This document shows, piece by piece, positions 1 to 12,930 of a DNA stretch of 64,000 bases. Position 1 is the stretch's first letter. The number at the start of each line of letters is the position of its first letter. The notes below the pieces were generated by a model. It was not told the origin of the DNA. It was given only the letters and a program-made list of their open reading frames with translations, and searched no databases. Origin of the DNA: Macrobrachium rosenbergii (lineage: Eukaryota > Arthropoda > Malacostraca > Decapoda > Palaemonidae). The position numbers were made by a program, and so were the translations under genes. The DNA lies in the NCBI RefSeq assembly GCF_040412425.1, contig NC_089744.1:22071501-22135500 (forward strand). The letters run 5' to 3'.

Positions 1-523
1 AAGAAGAATACATGGTAGTTAATCACGAGAATACTCGCGATAATCAGTGAAGTAGTTAAAGGAACAGCTTCTTCTTCCTCATGTTCTTCTGTTCATTGCA
101 AAAATTCTTACTAAGAGAATAGGCACACAGAGCAAAATTTGAACTTGACTGTGTCTGTGTCTATGGATGTTTGTAACTTGAATGTTCATAAGTAGGGTGG
201 TGACTGTATAAACCTCCTGGTCCCTATTCCTCTTTCCTATCTCTGCTTTTATTATATACTGCCTATTTTATTCTAACTTATTGTTACCATTGTTTTTGTT
301 AATATATATTGAAAGAGGTGAATTTTGTCTACTTAATGGTGTACTAACTGGTCATATTTTGTTAATGATAAATTTTTTATTCTTTTAATTTAATTTTTTA
401 TTCTTTCCTCATTTCATTTATTCAGTAAGCTCTCTCAGTAACTGGTTATAGTCTCAACAGTTCATGTTTTAATTTGTAGCTTTTAATTGAGAGTTAATAT
501 ATGTTTTTACACGTAATTAACAG

Positions 524-1784
524 GCTGGGAAGAACAAGGACAGCCATAGTCTGTTAGCCATGGGGACACTAGCAGGAACAGTACTTTTGTACAGTCCAGA
601 GGAATCAGAAGTTAAAGCTACATTTGAGCATTCATCACATCAGGCTGTAATGGATGTTGCTTGGTTCAGTTCAGACAGGCTTGTATCCCTAGGAAGAGAT
701 AATACCATCATCATATGGGATATTGAAACAGGAAAGAAAGATGTGTGAGTATTTCAGGTGTTTAGCAATGCTCTTGTAAACATTTTTTTGTTGCAGTAAT
801 GTCCTTTACTCCAGTAGGGGAATGTAAATGCTGTATATTAGGGTGTTAGAAGAAAGTAGTTCCCTGTGAACTAAGCTGTGTAATTTTTGGCACTTATAAG
901 TTTATGGAAGATAAAACGAACTTTTAGCCTTTGTTGATTGTTTTGTTTATGGTTAGCATGACAAAATATTTCCAGATCCTTGTTAACCAGTAATTATGTG
1001 AAGAGCCCAAGACAGCTGGTCATTTTATATTGAAAATTGTTATTTATCCACTCATTCCTTTTATTTGGTTTTCATTTTTTCAGTGTGACAACACCTAATT
1101 TTTTAGATTTTGACATATTAGTTAAAAGATTCATTTACTTTACAGTGTAATCTCAGCTAATTACCTTTCTTTTTACAGATTAGATAAAGTTTGTGAAGGC
1201 ACTGCTATTTGTTTGTTTGGTAAGAAGATGATAGCCATAGGCAACCGTAAAATTGAGGTACTGCATCGACACGAGTCTGGAAAAGTTAAAGTAAAGAATA
1301 ATTTTACTGGACATTTGTCTCCAGTTACACAGCTACTAAAGATTCGCATGAAAGAGAAGACTGGTGGTCATTACTTTTTGTCATCATCTTTAGACGATCG
1401 ATTTATATACGCCTGGTAAGTGGAGTGGATATGAAGTACACAAGTTATTCAGCTGTGGTAAATGTATGTTTTGACGACTAGCAAATTGTCTAATCCATAC
1501 AAAATTTGCATTGGATTTATATACATTTTATCTGATTTATGTTGCTTATATTTTGAAGACCCCTTGCATTGCGTGTTATTATTCCTGTATCGACCAAGCT
1601 ATGTGGCCTATAGTTTTTGTTCATCTGTTTCTGTGATGCTTACCTTGTCATCACAACTCCTGCTTTATTTAGTTGCAGTGTTTATGACTAATTAATTGAT
1701 TTGCCACATTGGAGAATTTGTTGGCCACAGTTTATCATCTGATTAAAATGGAAAAGATGAAGAAGGGAAGTGTGCACTTTATTT

Positions 1785-1821
<37 letters not shown>

Positions 1822-4800
1822 TTTAATCTTGAATTATAAAGAACCTGACAGAGTGATTACTTGATCACAAATATTTTTTTAAAATTTTCAGCAGTTATTT
1901 TATGTTCTTAACAACTGATGCATTGCAATGTAAAGACAGACGAAAGGATTGTCTTTATGGTACTTATTGATGTCAGTTATTTATGTCAAGTTTTCACACA
2001 TATTTTTATGGCAAAAATTATCATATGATTAAATCCTAAAAGGTTATCTGCTGGAATTTATATTGCTGATTGATTCTCCATTTTCTTTTTTTAGGTCAAC
2101 TAGTAGTTCGAGTGACAGTCCTCTTTGTAGTTTTATGGTAAATGACACTATAACGAATATGGCCGTGAGTGAACTAAGCAATAATACTGTGGCACTCTCA
2201 GCTACTACTCAAAAAGGTGCTTTAGTATTATTTACACATCACTTGAATGGGTAAGTGATTAAATGCTTTTAAATCAATTGATGTACGTTTGACGGTAGTA
2301 AGTTTTTCAGTTGCCGCTAAAAACTATAATTGTGTGACTTGTAGGGCCGCTAAAAACTATAATTGTGTGACTTGTAGGAATACAAAGTGGTTTTTTCTCA
2401 TACAGAATTTTATTTCATGTACTTGTATCTCCACAAACAGAAAAAACAGACTTTGTAAAAAGCTGGCCAGCGCCTGAGGGTACATCAGACTATGTCATGT
2501 CCCTTTTTGATATCTATTCATTAATATAGATAGCCAAGTAAGGTTACTTGGACTTTGTTTCCTTTTTTCTCCATTCCATTTTTAGCCATATCATGATCTT
2601 GATGAAGCCAGCATAAACATGGAAATGGTTGTCATTGCACCTTAAAACATAAATTGAGGGTAAAATTGGACAGTTTGCCACCTCATCTCTAGAGGTTGAA
2701 TGATGGCATGTGCAACTGAGGTAAAAGAATTAAGTTGCATTTTATTCCTGGTGGTTGGTGCAACCTCAGAAGTTTAACAACCCTAAAGGCACAGGTAACT
2801 TTGCATTTATCTATGTAAACAATAGAACAGCCTTCAAGAGATTACATCTATTCTTTAATTGTATCCTTGTGGAAAACTTTGTTAGGATGGTCATCATTAA
2901 AAGGAATAATTATCTGTGTGACAAATTCAAGGGAAAATTTGGTGTATGATAGACACCACTATAATTAATAAACTAGGAAAATGCCTAAAAGTTAATTGTT
3001 AATATGATTACAAGATTCATACACGATGACACATGGAAAGTATATGGGAACTGTAGCTTTATTTGGGAAGCAATTTTTTGTTGAAAATATATGGATTTTT
3101 TTTTTACAAAAAATATGAAAATACAGTATACAAATTTTAGGTATTTAAGAAGTATCCTTAAAGGTAGTAAATATGAAATGTATTTGCTCATTGCAGAATT
3201 GCTTTAAATATGAATATAAAGTACTAAGATAAGAAAATGCTGCAGTGCCCCAGAATTTTGCTTACCATTGATCAGGTGACTTCATAACTAATGAACACCA
3301 GAAGGTATGAAATCTGATCAGAACAATCCTGCAAGAGCTAGACAGTGTACCTTCTATCTGTTTATAAAAGAGTTTAATCTAATATAAGACATATTAGAAA
3401 TGACTGTCCAAGAAGCAAAGTTAGAGCTGAAATAAGAAGTTTTCCTGACTATTAAGAAGTAAAGTACACAACTGTAATTCAGTAAAAATATACCCAGAGT
3501 GCAGTACTGTAGTATAATAATTATAAATTGAACAAGTGCATAGGATACCCCAAGATAACAAGTGATTATGCACGAGTGAAGACTGTGTACTGGAACGTGG
3601 ATCCATTTTGAAGAAAGCCATTCAGCTTTGAACGGAGTAGCTATGGCCCTTAGTAATAGAATGTCGGAACGTATCAAAACTCAACAGGTACACTTTAAAC
3701 AACTATACAAAAATACATAAGCACTTTCATTAGACAAATGACAAAGCAAGCTTATACAGCACAACACAACACAGAAAACAAAGAATTCTAAGAACAGTAA
3801 TAAAATTAATATGTGAAAGTAATTAATGGAAACATGATGACGACGACAAATGATTTGCTTCAGTAAGAGAGAGAGGTAGAGATGAAAAGGATATACATAC
3901 GAAAATATTGGATGAATGAGAGAAAAGAAAATCAATGGCTGATAAATAACTAATTCAGAGAACAGTAACTATGAATGAAGAATGAATTGTAGGTAACTAG
4001 ACTCTTGAGAACAAGCAAAATTCCTGATCAACAACAGTGATGTATAGTAGTAACAATAAAAAGAGAATAGTGACTATGAATGAAGAATGAATTGTAGATA
4101 ACTAGACACTTGGGAACAAGCAAAATTACTGATCAACAACAGTGATGCATAGTAGCAATAAAAAGAAATTGTATGTTTAGTATCTTTATGTATAAGGTAT
4201 ACACATTGAGTAAAATTGTATAGAGGCAGTCCCCAGTTATCGGCGATCTGGTTTTATGGTGCTTATCTAGCGCTGACGATAACTGGATTTTCAGCGCTGA
4301 TAACCAGGGATCGGCGCTCTTGCCACCAATTTTCAGCTATCGTCACGCCTTTGGGAACGGAACCCCGCCGATAACTGGGGTTACAATAGTTATGTTCTTT
4401 CTCCTTTGATATCATTTGCACATGTCTATACATGCAGATGTTACTGCATTACTATTATGAGAGTTGGGAGTGATTGCTAAAATATTCACGATTCAAGGAT
4501 CTATGGCCATGGGAGGATTTTGTATGCAGGTTGAGACTGCTTCAATATCTGTTGTTTGAACGAGGGACTGCTCTTCTTCCCTCCTTTGCACACCTTGAAC
4601 AACGTATGAAATTAATTTTGATGATCTTAACATTTCATCATCAATACTGTTTGGTTACTTACTGTATCGGCTGTTTTTACTTTCAGGAATAAAGGTGGGA
4701 AAGCTGTCAAGAGCACAGGTAGTTTGCAGATTTGTAGCATGTCAGATAATAAGAAAAGTGTAATTCCCATAGTTGCTTCGCATTTCTGCAATGATTCAGA

Positions 4801-7800
4801 ATCAAGCATCATCATAGTATATAATAGATCATCCATCTTCATATTTGAGCGTGTGGTAAGGAATTTCATGTATTCTCGTTTTTGGGAAATGAAACTAGTA
4901 CTTTGGGAAGGATTTCTATATGTGGTGGTACTGGGTGAGCTGTATTGTTAACAGTAATATGTCATGTTTTTATGGTAAATGATTTTTTTCTATCAAATTT
5001 ATATTATTGTATAAAGAAAATAAGGCCTGGTTATGAAAATTATTTGTTTTCTTGACATATTTTATGATAGCTAAGAGGTTGATTCATACAATAAAAATAT
5101 ATGGCGTCTCATTTTGTTCCAGTCCTTAGAAAAGATAGTTGGAGAACAAGAGTTCATTCGTGCCGAACCATCACCAGGAAAAGGACTCAGTTTGTTAAAA
5201 ACTTTAACCCCAACTGTTCCAGATGATGCAACTTTTGTTGGACCAATACAAAGTGCTCCTGCTCAGGTGAGAGTTTTAGAAGTTAACTTACAATTTTTGT
5301 CTGCCATCCTCAAGTTTGAATTTTAAGAATAGCCACTACAGGAGCTCTGAGTTTCAGAAAATTTGCTAATTATTTTTAGAATTTTCAGAAATTTGAAAGC
5401 CATTTTATTCTTGGGAAATTTATCATAATCATATATTATGAGAAACTTCATGTAGTGGTTGTGATGAAAGAGTTTTGAAAATGAGGCTTTGTCGTAAAAA
5501 ATTGATGAGCTACTGTATACAGTTAAGCTTAGAGGACATTTTGGCATTTTAGAAGCAAATCTCCTTGGTTATGATTATTGTATTTCATATTTTAAGAGGT
5601 AAAGGAAGAAGTGGAGATCTTTTCTGGGAAATCTATCCTTGTTTCAGCAGAATTTTTTCCCGTTTGTATTAGAGTAGTAATAACTTGTAATTTAGAATTA
5701 ATAAAGTAAAAGTGATAATGCCACACTTGTGTATTGTTTCTGTTATTTAGTCTGCAGAAAAATCCACCCTTTCAGTATTTGAAATCTTATTTCAAGTGAA
5801 CTAGAGCTCAACACAGATTTTATTAAGCAAAAAATGCAAAAATACCTTCCTTGGTTTCCTTGTACCAGAACGTGAGATTTTGTAAATTTGTTCGGGTCTG
5901 CTTTTGGCAGAGTAGATTGGCATTCCAGTAGATTAGGTGGTGTTAGAGATTTGCATTTATAGATTAAAATATATATTTAGAATTTTCTTAATCATTGTCT
6001 TTATTCTTTGTACAGAAAGGGAAGGCAAAGAGAAAAAGAGGTGATGAAGACAATGTAGCATCTCTGCCCATGGAAGAAAGATTAAATGTTCTTGCCCTTG
6101 ATACTTCAGGTGCACAAGGGACATCATTTTCTGGGACAGATGATTTTGCTCAACTACTATTACAGGTAGGCCTTGCTTGTGTGATTGAGATACTTCCAAG
6201 AAGTAATTTTAAGTAAATTTTGAGATCAACTGTGAAATGAGTATGTATTGATACCCAGTGAGGTAAAATTACAACTTGTCTTCCTAAATTAGCATTTAGA
6301 ATGGAAGATTTGGCATGTATTGCCATCTGAGTACTTGTTAAGCTTCGCATGTACAGCTATCTGGGTGTTTGTTAAACTTCATCAGTTTTGCATATAATTA
6401 TATATAGTATATGTTTTGTATAGGTGTTCACTCAATACTTAAATATACGGTAAGAAAACAAAGCAAAACTATTAGTTAAGGATAGAAGAAAACTAGCTGA
6501 GAAGGAAAAATAAAGTAATTTTCTTGAATGCTCTGCAATGCAAGGACCTCTGTGAAATTCCACCATTCTTGTCTTTCTTGTGCTTCCATGTCCACAAATA
6601 TCCACTCATTTACAACTTCCCATCCTATGGTTCCCCACAAGGAGGTATGGACCTTCCTAATTCTTCTGGTGCTTGTAGTGAGTTCTGTCTCTATAGATGT
6701 GTGATTTATTCTAATAATTATTATGTAAACTGTAAATCTTATGGATTTTGCTGATTAAAATTCCATCATCCATTAAGTCTGTTAAGTTGCCATCATTATG
6801 CCAATATCATTACTCTAAAGTAATATAAAAATAAATTGTATATTAATTATTAAATATACAAATATAATATTGAGTATGCATAACAGACATTTTGGGAATC
6901 TTGCGTCCCAGTAAGTAACTGATCCAGTCGTATAGTTTACATGATACCCCCAGAGTCAGTGTAGCAGTTGTGTGACACTGTCTCATTTTGTCTTCCTTCT
7001 CTTGTTCCGTATCATTATTTCATTGTAAGTTTTGAGGGGGGGTTATGCAAGCTGTTTTAATATAATAATAATTGGTGCAGCATCACACCTAGGCATATTA
7101 TAAATTAAAAAGAAAGTACTGGGAACATATAAGAGCATTTGTTTTGGTGAATTTATTCTGAGGAAATAGCTAGCATTTTGTACCTGCATTTTGGAATCTC
7201 CACACAAGAATTTTGTAAACATTTCAGTCACATTGTGTGTGCGGAGAGATTATTAAACATGCATTATAGCAATACTGTTAGTTGGTGTGACATATAGAAA
7301 TTTATGATTTCCTTACAAAGTTTAAAACATAAGTTACATGAATTTATGTATTTTCATATCATGGGTTGAAACCTTGAATAAATTTGATGATAAACAAGTA
7401 TATTAATCACTCTATTATGGGATATTTATCAAAACTTGAAATTGAATAATGATACACAACACAAGAGAGAAAGAGAGTTAAACAGACACCAAACAATTGC
7501 ATACAGGAGCTGCAAATTACATGTAATTTGCTATTCGTGGATATTATCATGGGACTGAACAGGTCAAGGCAGACCAGATTTTTTGTTTAACAGTAAGTTG
7601 TGTAAGTGATTTAAAAAATATATTGGGATTACAGTATTTTTTAAATTTGCTAAATAATAGGATTTTCCCTCGAGTCAGTTGTCAAATGATTGGATGTTTA
7701 CTGTAGAAGTGGTTATAAAAGTGAAGTACTTTCATGCTGCAGTAAGGTCTTTCAAGGGGATAGTGTGAAAAAAAAAAAAAAAAAAAAAAAAAAACGTAAG

Positions 7801-10800
7801 CGATTGCTATTTTAAGCATTTCATCCTCATCTAACCAAAATGTAAGAAGCTTGATTTGATATCTTTACCTGGATACACTTCGAAAAAGGTATTAAATACG
7901 AAAATGGATATTATTACGTACTGAAAAAAGTAAAAGTATATACAGGCAGTCCCTGGGTTACGACAGGTCCGGCTTACAACATTCTGATGTTATGACGCTT
8001 TTCAAATATATTCATCAGAAATTATTTTTGGTTTACAACGCATGTTCTGGGGTTACGACGCCTATCCAACAAGAAGTATGGCTACAAAACAGCAGAATAA
8101 TAAAAGTTTGGAGGTTGTTTTGATGAAAAACTCAATAAAAATGCAGTTTACATCGTTTTCAATGCACCCAAAGCATTAAAAGTAAGGTTTTCTTAGGATT
8201 TTTTACGATTTTCGAAAAATTTTCAGCTTATGACGATTTTCAGCTTACAACGTGGCATAGGAACAGAACCCCCGTCCTAAACAGCCTGTGTTGTATTAAA
8301 TCTTTTTCAGCAAGACAGACAATGAAAATTAATGTAAGTGCATAATGGAAGTGGACTTTCTTCAACTGTTAATCATGTTTTTATTTTCAGGGATTGCACA
8401 GTAAAGACCAGAATATTCTCAGAAATGTTTTTGACCGTGGTGATCTGAAAGCCATCAACAAGACAGTTCGACGGCTTCCTGTCCAAGCAGTTGTTCCTCT
8501 CTTGGAACAGCTAGCAGTTGCCATAATGGGAAAAGGTCACAAGTAAGTATTTTTAGAGTTTACATGGGAGATGTGTTATGTTGTAAAGTTTTTTTCTGAC
8601 AGAAAGCTGCTTTTTATTATATATGGTTGGCTCAAGATGCAGTGCTATTGGCTGCCTAATTCTTATTTTGACTTTTGGATCCGTGGTGAACCTCCTGTGC
8701 AGAAAAATTTTAAACATTGTTGCTTCATTCACTCACAAAGAAGGTTCATAAGCAGAACTTCATTCACATGCACACACAATGCACAGTTTGCTGCTAGATA
8801 AGAAATACACCTTTTCACCACCTTATCCTCTTTTCCCTCCATCTGGCTGAACCACTTCTAAACATATTCAGGAGTTAAACCAGATTGCCAAGGATTTGTC
8901 TTATGTGAGGGGGTGAATATTAGAGCAAGAAAAAAGTTTGAGTTGGTCAGCCCATTGAAGAATGCTGTAGGAAGCAGATGAAAAATAAAAATGACAGAAG
9001 CAGTACAACTAGGTTGATTGAATTCTGCAAAGAATTAGTAACATACAGAATTATAAGGCATTGTAATTACAGACTTTAAATTGCATATGATGATGTGATG
9101 AAGAGAAAGGTTAGAATATCTCTGTCAGTTGTGTCAAAAGCTTCCTCTCGTTTTAGTGCATGCCAAAAAATCTTTTAGTGTAATCTACAGTACCCAGGCA
9201 AGGGTCACTATCCATTCCCCCTTTGAGAAGCAGAAATTTCCCCATTAGTTCCTATCACCTTTGCATCTTATCTTAACCTATATTTCATCTAGCCTATACT
9301 TCATCCACTTTTGTATACATAGTGCTCTCACCTTTTCTGTCAGACTGATATTTACTTTCAAAGCCACATTTCAGATCCTTCACCAACTAAAGGTACCTAA
9401 ATTTAATTTTTAACAGTGATAAGCAGCTATACTTCCAACAACCTTTCCTCACTATTGAAATCATTGGTATTCTTTTATTTTCTGTACTGTTACGTAATAT
9501 AACATTTTTTGTCACCACCATGTCTGGCAGGTATACTTACAAACATTGATTATTTGAACTCGCACTGCATTTCCAACAGCCATTCCCTTCAAATAATACG
9601 TTTCCATAGGATATTTAGTTATCATTCACTCCAAACCTACTATATCTTTTTCTTTATTACTGTCCCCTTAAGTTAAATCACCCAGCATAACCATAGTTTT
9701 TACTTCAAGTGTAGTACAACACATCACATTACACCACATGATCTTGTTGCACAATTCTTGGAATTGCATATTGACACTCATTCACATATCCTCTAAGTGT
9801 TCTTGACAAAAAAGGAACTTTTTTTAGTGTTCTTGTTGAATTAGACCCTTTTTTGAATTGTATGTTATGTAGAATTTAATACACAGAATTGTTTATTAGG
9901 CTTTAAGGAGTCCTGTGGGTTCTGTTGTTCTGTAAAGCAGGTTGGTTAAAACATTTCTTTACATTTTGGTCTCCTAAGGATTTGATCTTAAATGAGAGGT
10001 GGAAATATGAGGAAAGTGAAGTTATGGAAGTTAGACAACTTGGTAGGAACTTTAGATTAAATTTTTTAAACTGTAAAGGTGTATTTTATGATAAATACAC
10101 TTTTACATGATAGATTGAATTCAAGATAAAAAATTTCTACAGCAAAATTGTGTCAATTTCAGAAATGCAAATCATGTCAAATGGGTACGATCAGTTCTGT
10201 ATCATCACATGAGTCACCTAAGTACGGTCCCTGATCGACAGGAGTTAATGCAACCCTTCTTCAACATCAGTGCAGCACGTATGTCGACTTTTTCTCAGGT
10301 GACGCAGTTACATGCACGACTGGACCTAATTTTAACACATGTTGCAGCAAGACAACAAGAGGTTAAACAGAAGGATACAGAACCAGAAGCTTTACTTGTT
10401 TACAGAGATGGTATGTACTCTCATTTTCATTTGTCATCCTTTAACATTAGGAGTCATCTCAAAAGGAGGTTCAAATTTATGGTAGAACTTTATTTGAAGT
10501 TGGCAAGTTTCAACTCCATAGTCATGGTTATGATGACAAATGCTACCAATAATACTATGCAGATTTTATGCACATAATTTACTGGCTACACTTCACCTTT
10601 TCCATAGAACATGTGCATGAGGCCTGTACTACTATATACAACAGAAATATGGCAACTGACAAAGAAAAAGATTTTTTTATTTTTTTATTGCGTGACCTTA
10701 AAATAAGATTTATGGCCAGAGAACATGGGGAAGATAATATTGCAGAATGGCAGAGTATTGTCTAGAGGCTGGAAGACAATGTAAGTATGGAATGAGCAGA

Positions 10801-11657
10801 ACAAGTAGGAAGCCCCAAGATATGGAAAAAAAGAGATAGATGAAAATGTAGATGTGATGTTTTGCAGATTTCTATTATGTGATATAAGTTATTTATGATA
10901 CCGTTTCAAGCTACATTTGATTCTAAATACATTGCAGTATAGGTCCATATAGTGGATTGAATGCATTGAATGCAATCACTTAGAACATTTTATTAACTAG
11001 TTTTTAGTCACTTTATCTCTATATTAAGTTGGTAATAGCTGTAATTATCCAACTTTTATAAAATGGTGTTTGGAGATAATTATTTTTAAAAGACTGGAAT
11101 TTGGGTTTGTAAGTTTTTTCTTTATAATATTCCTTGTAGCATACTGCTGATTAATGAATGTGCATGCATCAGTTTTCGAATATTAAGTGCATTTTCCATA
11201 CCAATTGTATTCATCACTGTGTATAGTACAAAACTTTCTGTGGAACCTTAAATTCCAAATGTTATATTTTTGTAATTAACTTTCAGAATCTTCTGATGAA
11301 GATGACGTGTTGGACACAATGATTGGTGTATCAGAGTCTGAGGACAATTGGGATGAGCTGTCAGATATAGATCAGATGAATGGCCCAACTGATGAAGAAT
11401 CAGAAATGGAAACAGACCCACAGTCTGGAGCTGTCAAACGAAAGTTAAACAATAAAGCTGGGAAAGGAGAGGACAGTGATGATGAAGACGAGGAAGAGAG
11501 CGTTGATGGTGAAAACGACGAAGAGGATAGGAAAAATGCTGAGGATGATGATGAGGACGGTGAGGATGGCGATGATGAGGATGATGCCAGTGAAAACAGT
11601 GACGTTGATATGAATGGTGATGATGATGGTGGTACGGACAGTGACAGTGAAGAGTGA
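524..11657 (+). CDS. WDR43: WD repeat-containing protein 43 (Utp5-like), 3' nine exons of the gene
   Basis: Exons read 524-744, 1179-1415, 2095-2250, 4687-4855, 5123-5266, 6016-6165, 8391-8542, 10163-10410 and 11287-11657, all with AG acceptors and GT donors. The phases join into one frame of 615 residues plus TGA. Residues 1-260 are WD40 propeller; IIIWDIETGKK is a WD signature, and a second repeat ends in FIYAWS. Residues 310-325 are a basic linker (KGKAKRKRGDEDN). Residues 352-465 match a Utp12 helical domain, with FAQLLLQGLHSKDQNI and VVPLLEQL. Residues 493-615 are a Ser/Asp/Glu-rich acidic tail ending DSDSEE. In animals and yeast (Utp5) this protein sits in the nucleolar t-UTP/UtpA complex of the small-subunit processome, linking Pol I transcription to pre-18S processing. 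Compared with a vertebrate protein of about 680 residues, roughly 75-90 N-terminal residues are missing and should lie upstream of the window. Introns carry MITE-like repeats but no coding interruption. The identification rests on recognition of the whole protein, not on a search. Confidence 0.93.
1787..1817. repeat. Poly(T) tract in a WDR43 intron
   Basis: An uninterrupted run of about 31 T lies in the second intron of the window. It could be the A-tail of an antisense retrosequence, but no element was recognised beside it. Confidence 0.9.
2313..2378. repeat. Two tandem 33-bp units in an intron
   Basis: Two identical 33-bp copies, each starting gccgctaaaaactataat, lie head to tail. The lack of any difference suggests a recent local duplication. 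The intron around them shows no exon. Confidence 0.9.
3964..4166. repeat. 105-bp tandem duplication in an intron
   Basis: Two copies of an about 105-bp unit containing atgaatgaagaatgaattgt follow each other with a few substitutions and a small gap in the second copy. Confidence 0.85.
4224..4390. mobile_element. Tigger/pogo-like MITE candidate with 15-bp inverted ends
   Basis: The left end ccccagttatcggcg (4231-4245) is matched exactly by its reverse complement at 4366-4380. The flanks are TA-rich, and the outer left sequence is ggcagtcccc. The interior contains further short palindromes built on cagcgctga. The ggaacggaaccc segment before the right end is shared with the element at 7943. The ends resemble those of pogo/Tigger non-autonomous elements. 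No transposase is present. Confidence 0.6.
7768..7794. repeat. Poly(A) tract in a WDR43 intron
   Basis: About 27 consecutive A in the intron before the 8391 exon. No recognisable element body was seen directly upstream. Confidence 0.9.
7943..8290. mobile_element. Second Tigger-like MITE candidate in an intron
   Basis: It starts acaggcagtccctgggttac and ends gtcctaaacagcctgtg, with repeated ggttacgac and gcttacaac motifs inside. The ggaacagaaccccc segment near the right end matches the corresponding segment of the element at 4224. Only the outer six bases of the inverted ends pair well, so the copy looks old. It lies in the intron just upstream of the Utp12-domain exon. Confidence 0.5.
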
Positions 11658-11773
11658 TCATCCAAAGGACCGGTGGACATCCTGATTGTTTTCTTTCCAA
11701 AGTTTAACGAAAAATTTCAGAACATTTTTAATATTTTTATGTTTGACAGCCATAGCATGAGAGAAGAGTTGCA

Positions 11774-11779
11774 ATTAAA
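11774..11779 (+). terminator. Candidate variant poly(A) signal of WDR43
   Basis: ATTAAA lies about 117 bases after the stop codon in AT-rich sequence. The next canonical AATAAA (11951) is already inside a retrotransposon, so the variant signal is preferred. Transcript data would decide. Confidence 0.4.
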
Positions 11780-11835
11780 TTATTTTAATATGGAAGAGAG
11801 TTTTCTTGTAAACAGTTCCTAAAGTATTTAGATTA

Positions 11836-12660
11836 TTATTATTATCATTTAATTTTTATTATTATTATTATTAGCCAAGCCGCAACCCCATTTGGAAAAG
11901 CAGAAGAATGCACAAGATATATAAATGAAAGAACACGGGAAGATTAATAGAATAAAACAAACAATGAAATGGATCTCATAATCCTGCTCAACAATAAACT
12001 TGATTAGCACCCTAGTTTTGAACTTTGAAGATGAATCAGGGGTTCAACTACAGGACTAGGAGGTCCATTCCATAATTTGGGTACAATGGAAACAAAACTT
12101 CTAAGAAATGTGTGGGACTGAGCTTGTCAAAAGAAGAGTTAAGACAATCTAAAGGATTAAACTTCACGTCTAGGACTATATAGTGCATGGTAGAGACTTA
12201 AAAGATCTAAGTGCAAAGCATGATCAGAACTAGAGAAAGTGTTGTAAAGCATGCAAAGTGGGATAACTGAACTGCAATGCCAGAGAGAACATTAAGAATC
12301 AGTGACCAGAGTATATACTTGATAGATGGTATCTGTACGAGAAGTTCATCATCTGCATATGCAACAATTTTGTTTTCAAGGTTAAACCACATATCTTACA
12401 TACATGATTACACATGAAAAATAGTAGTCCAAGAACACTACCCTGAGAAATACCAAATATCTCATTCCCGTAACCATTATACTGTAGTTCCCATCAGCAA
12501 CTACTCAGTGCAATATAGTAGAAAAACTGAATGATAATGCTAAGAAATGCTCCCACAACTCCCATCTGCCCAAACTTTAGAAAAAGCCATGATCAACAGT
12601 TGAAAGCTGCACTAACCTCAAGATCAGTGATTACTGATCTAATGTATCTTGCCTATCAGA
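11836..12660 (-). mobile_element. Decayed non-LTR retrotransposon, 3' part with RT motifs
   Basis: Read on the minus strand, 12428-12445 encodes QGSVLG and 12348-12359 encodes YADD. These are hallmark reverse-transcriptase motifs (the YADD box holds the catalytic aspartates). They lie in different frames, so at least one frameshift separates them. Downstream on the minus strand comes a 3' untranslated region ending in an imperfect (AAT)n tail at 11836-11872. The insertion begins about 180 bases after the WDR43 stop. Stops and frameshifts mark it as dead. Confidence 0.7.
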
Positions 12661-12729
12661 GAAATTACAGCCTTCACCAGCATATATTAATATGATTGAT
12701 ATTGTTAATTTATTCATACTTAAAGTTAC

Positions 12730-12930
12730 CTAATACACAGACTACTACTATAATTAGCCAAACTGCAAAACTATTTGAAAAAATAGATTGCTACAGGCTC
12801 AGTTAAGGAAAGCATCCTGGTACAAAAAGTACAGAATGAAGTACATGAGATCAATAAGAGAAACAAACTACGAAATAAAACTTCTGTAAGCCTGCTTAAC
12901 ACAAAACCATTTCCACCTACTAATGAACTT
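12730..12930 (-). mobile_element. Diverged second copy of the same retrotransposon 3' end
   Basis: The segment ttagccaaactgcaaaac (from about 12756) and the following 150 bases match ttagccaagccgcaaccc (from 11872) at moderate identity, in the same order and orientation. It is a much older fragment of the same 3' terminus. Confidence 0.5.

Noticed and set aside
745..11286. C/D-box snoRNAs in WDR43 introns, since vertebrate WDR43 hosts snoRNAs
   Set aside because: C-box-like ATGATGA occurs at about 3833 and 10529 and GTGATGA at about 5460, but no D box (CTGA) lies at a usual distance with a terminal stem.
11372..11700. Ser-rich and His-rich minus-strand frames opposite the last WDR43 exon
   Set aside because: They are antisense shadows of the GAT/GAG/GAA-rich acidic tail.
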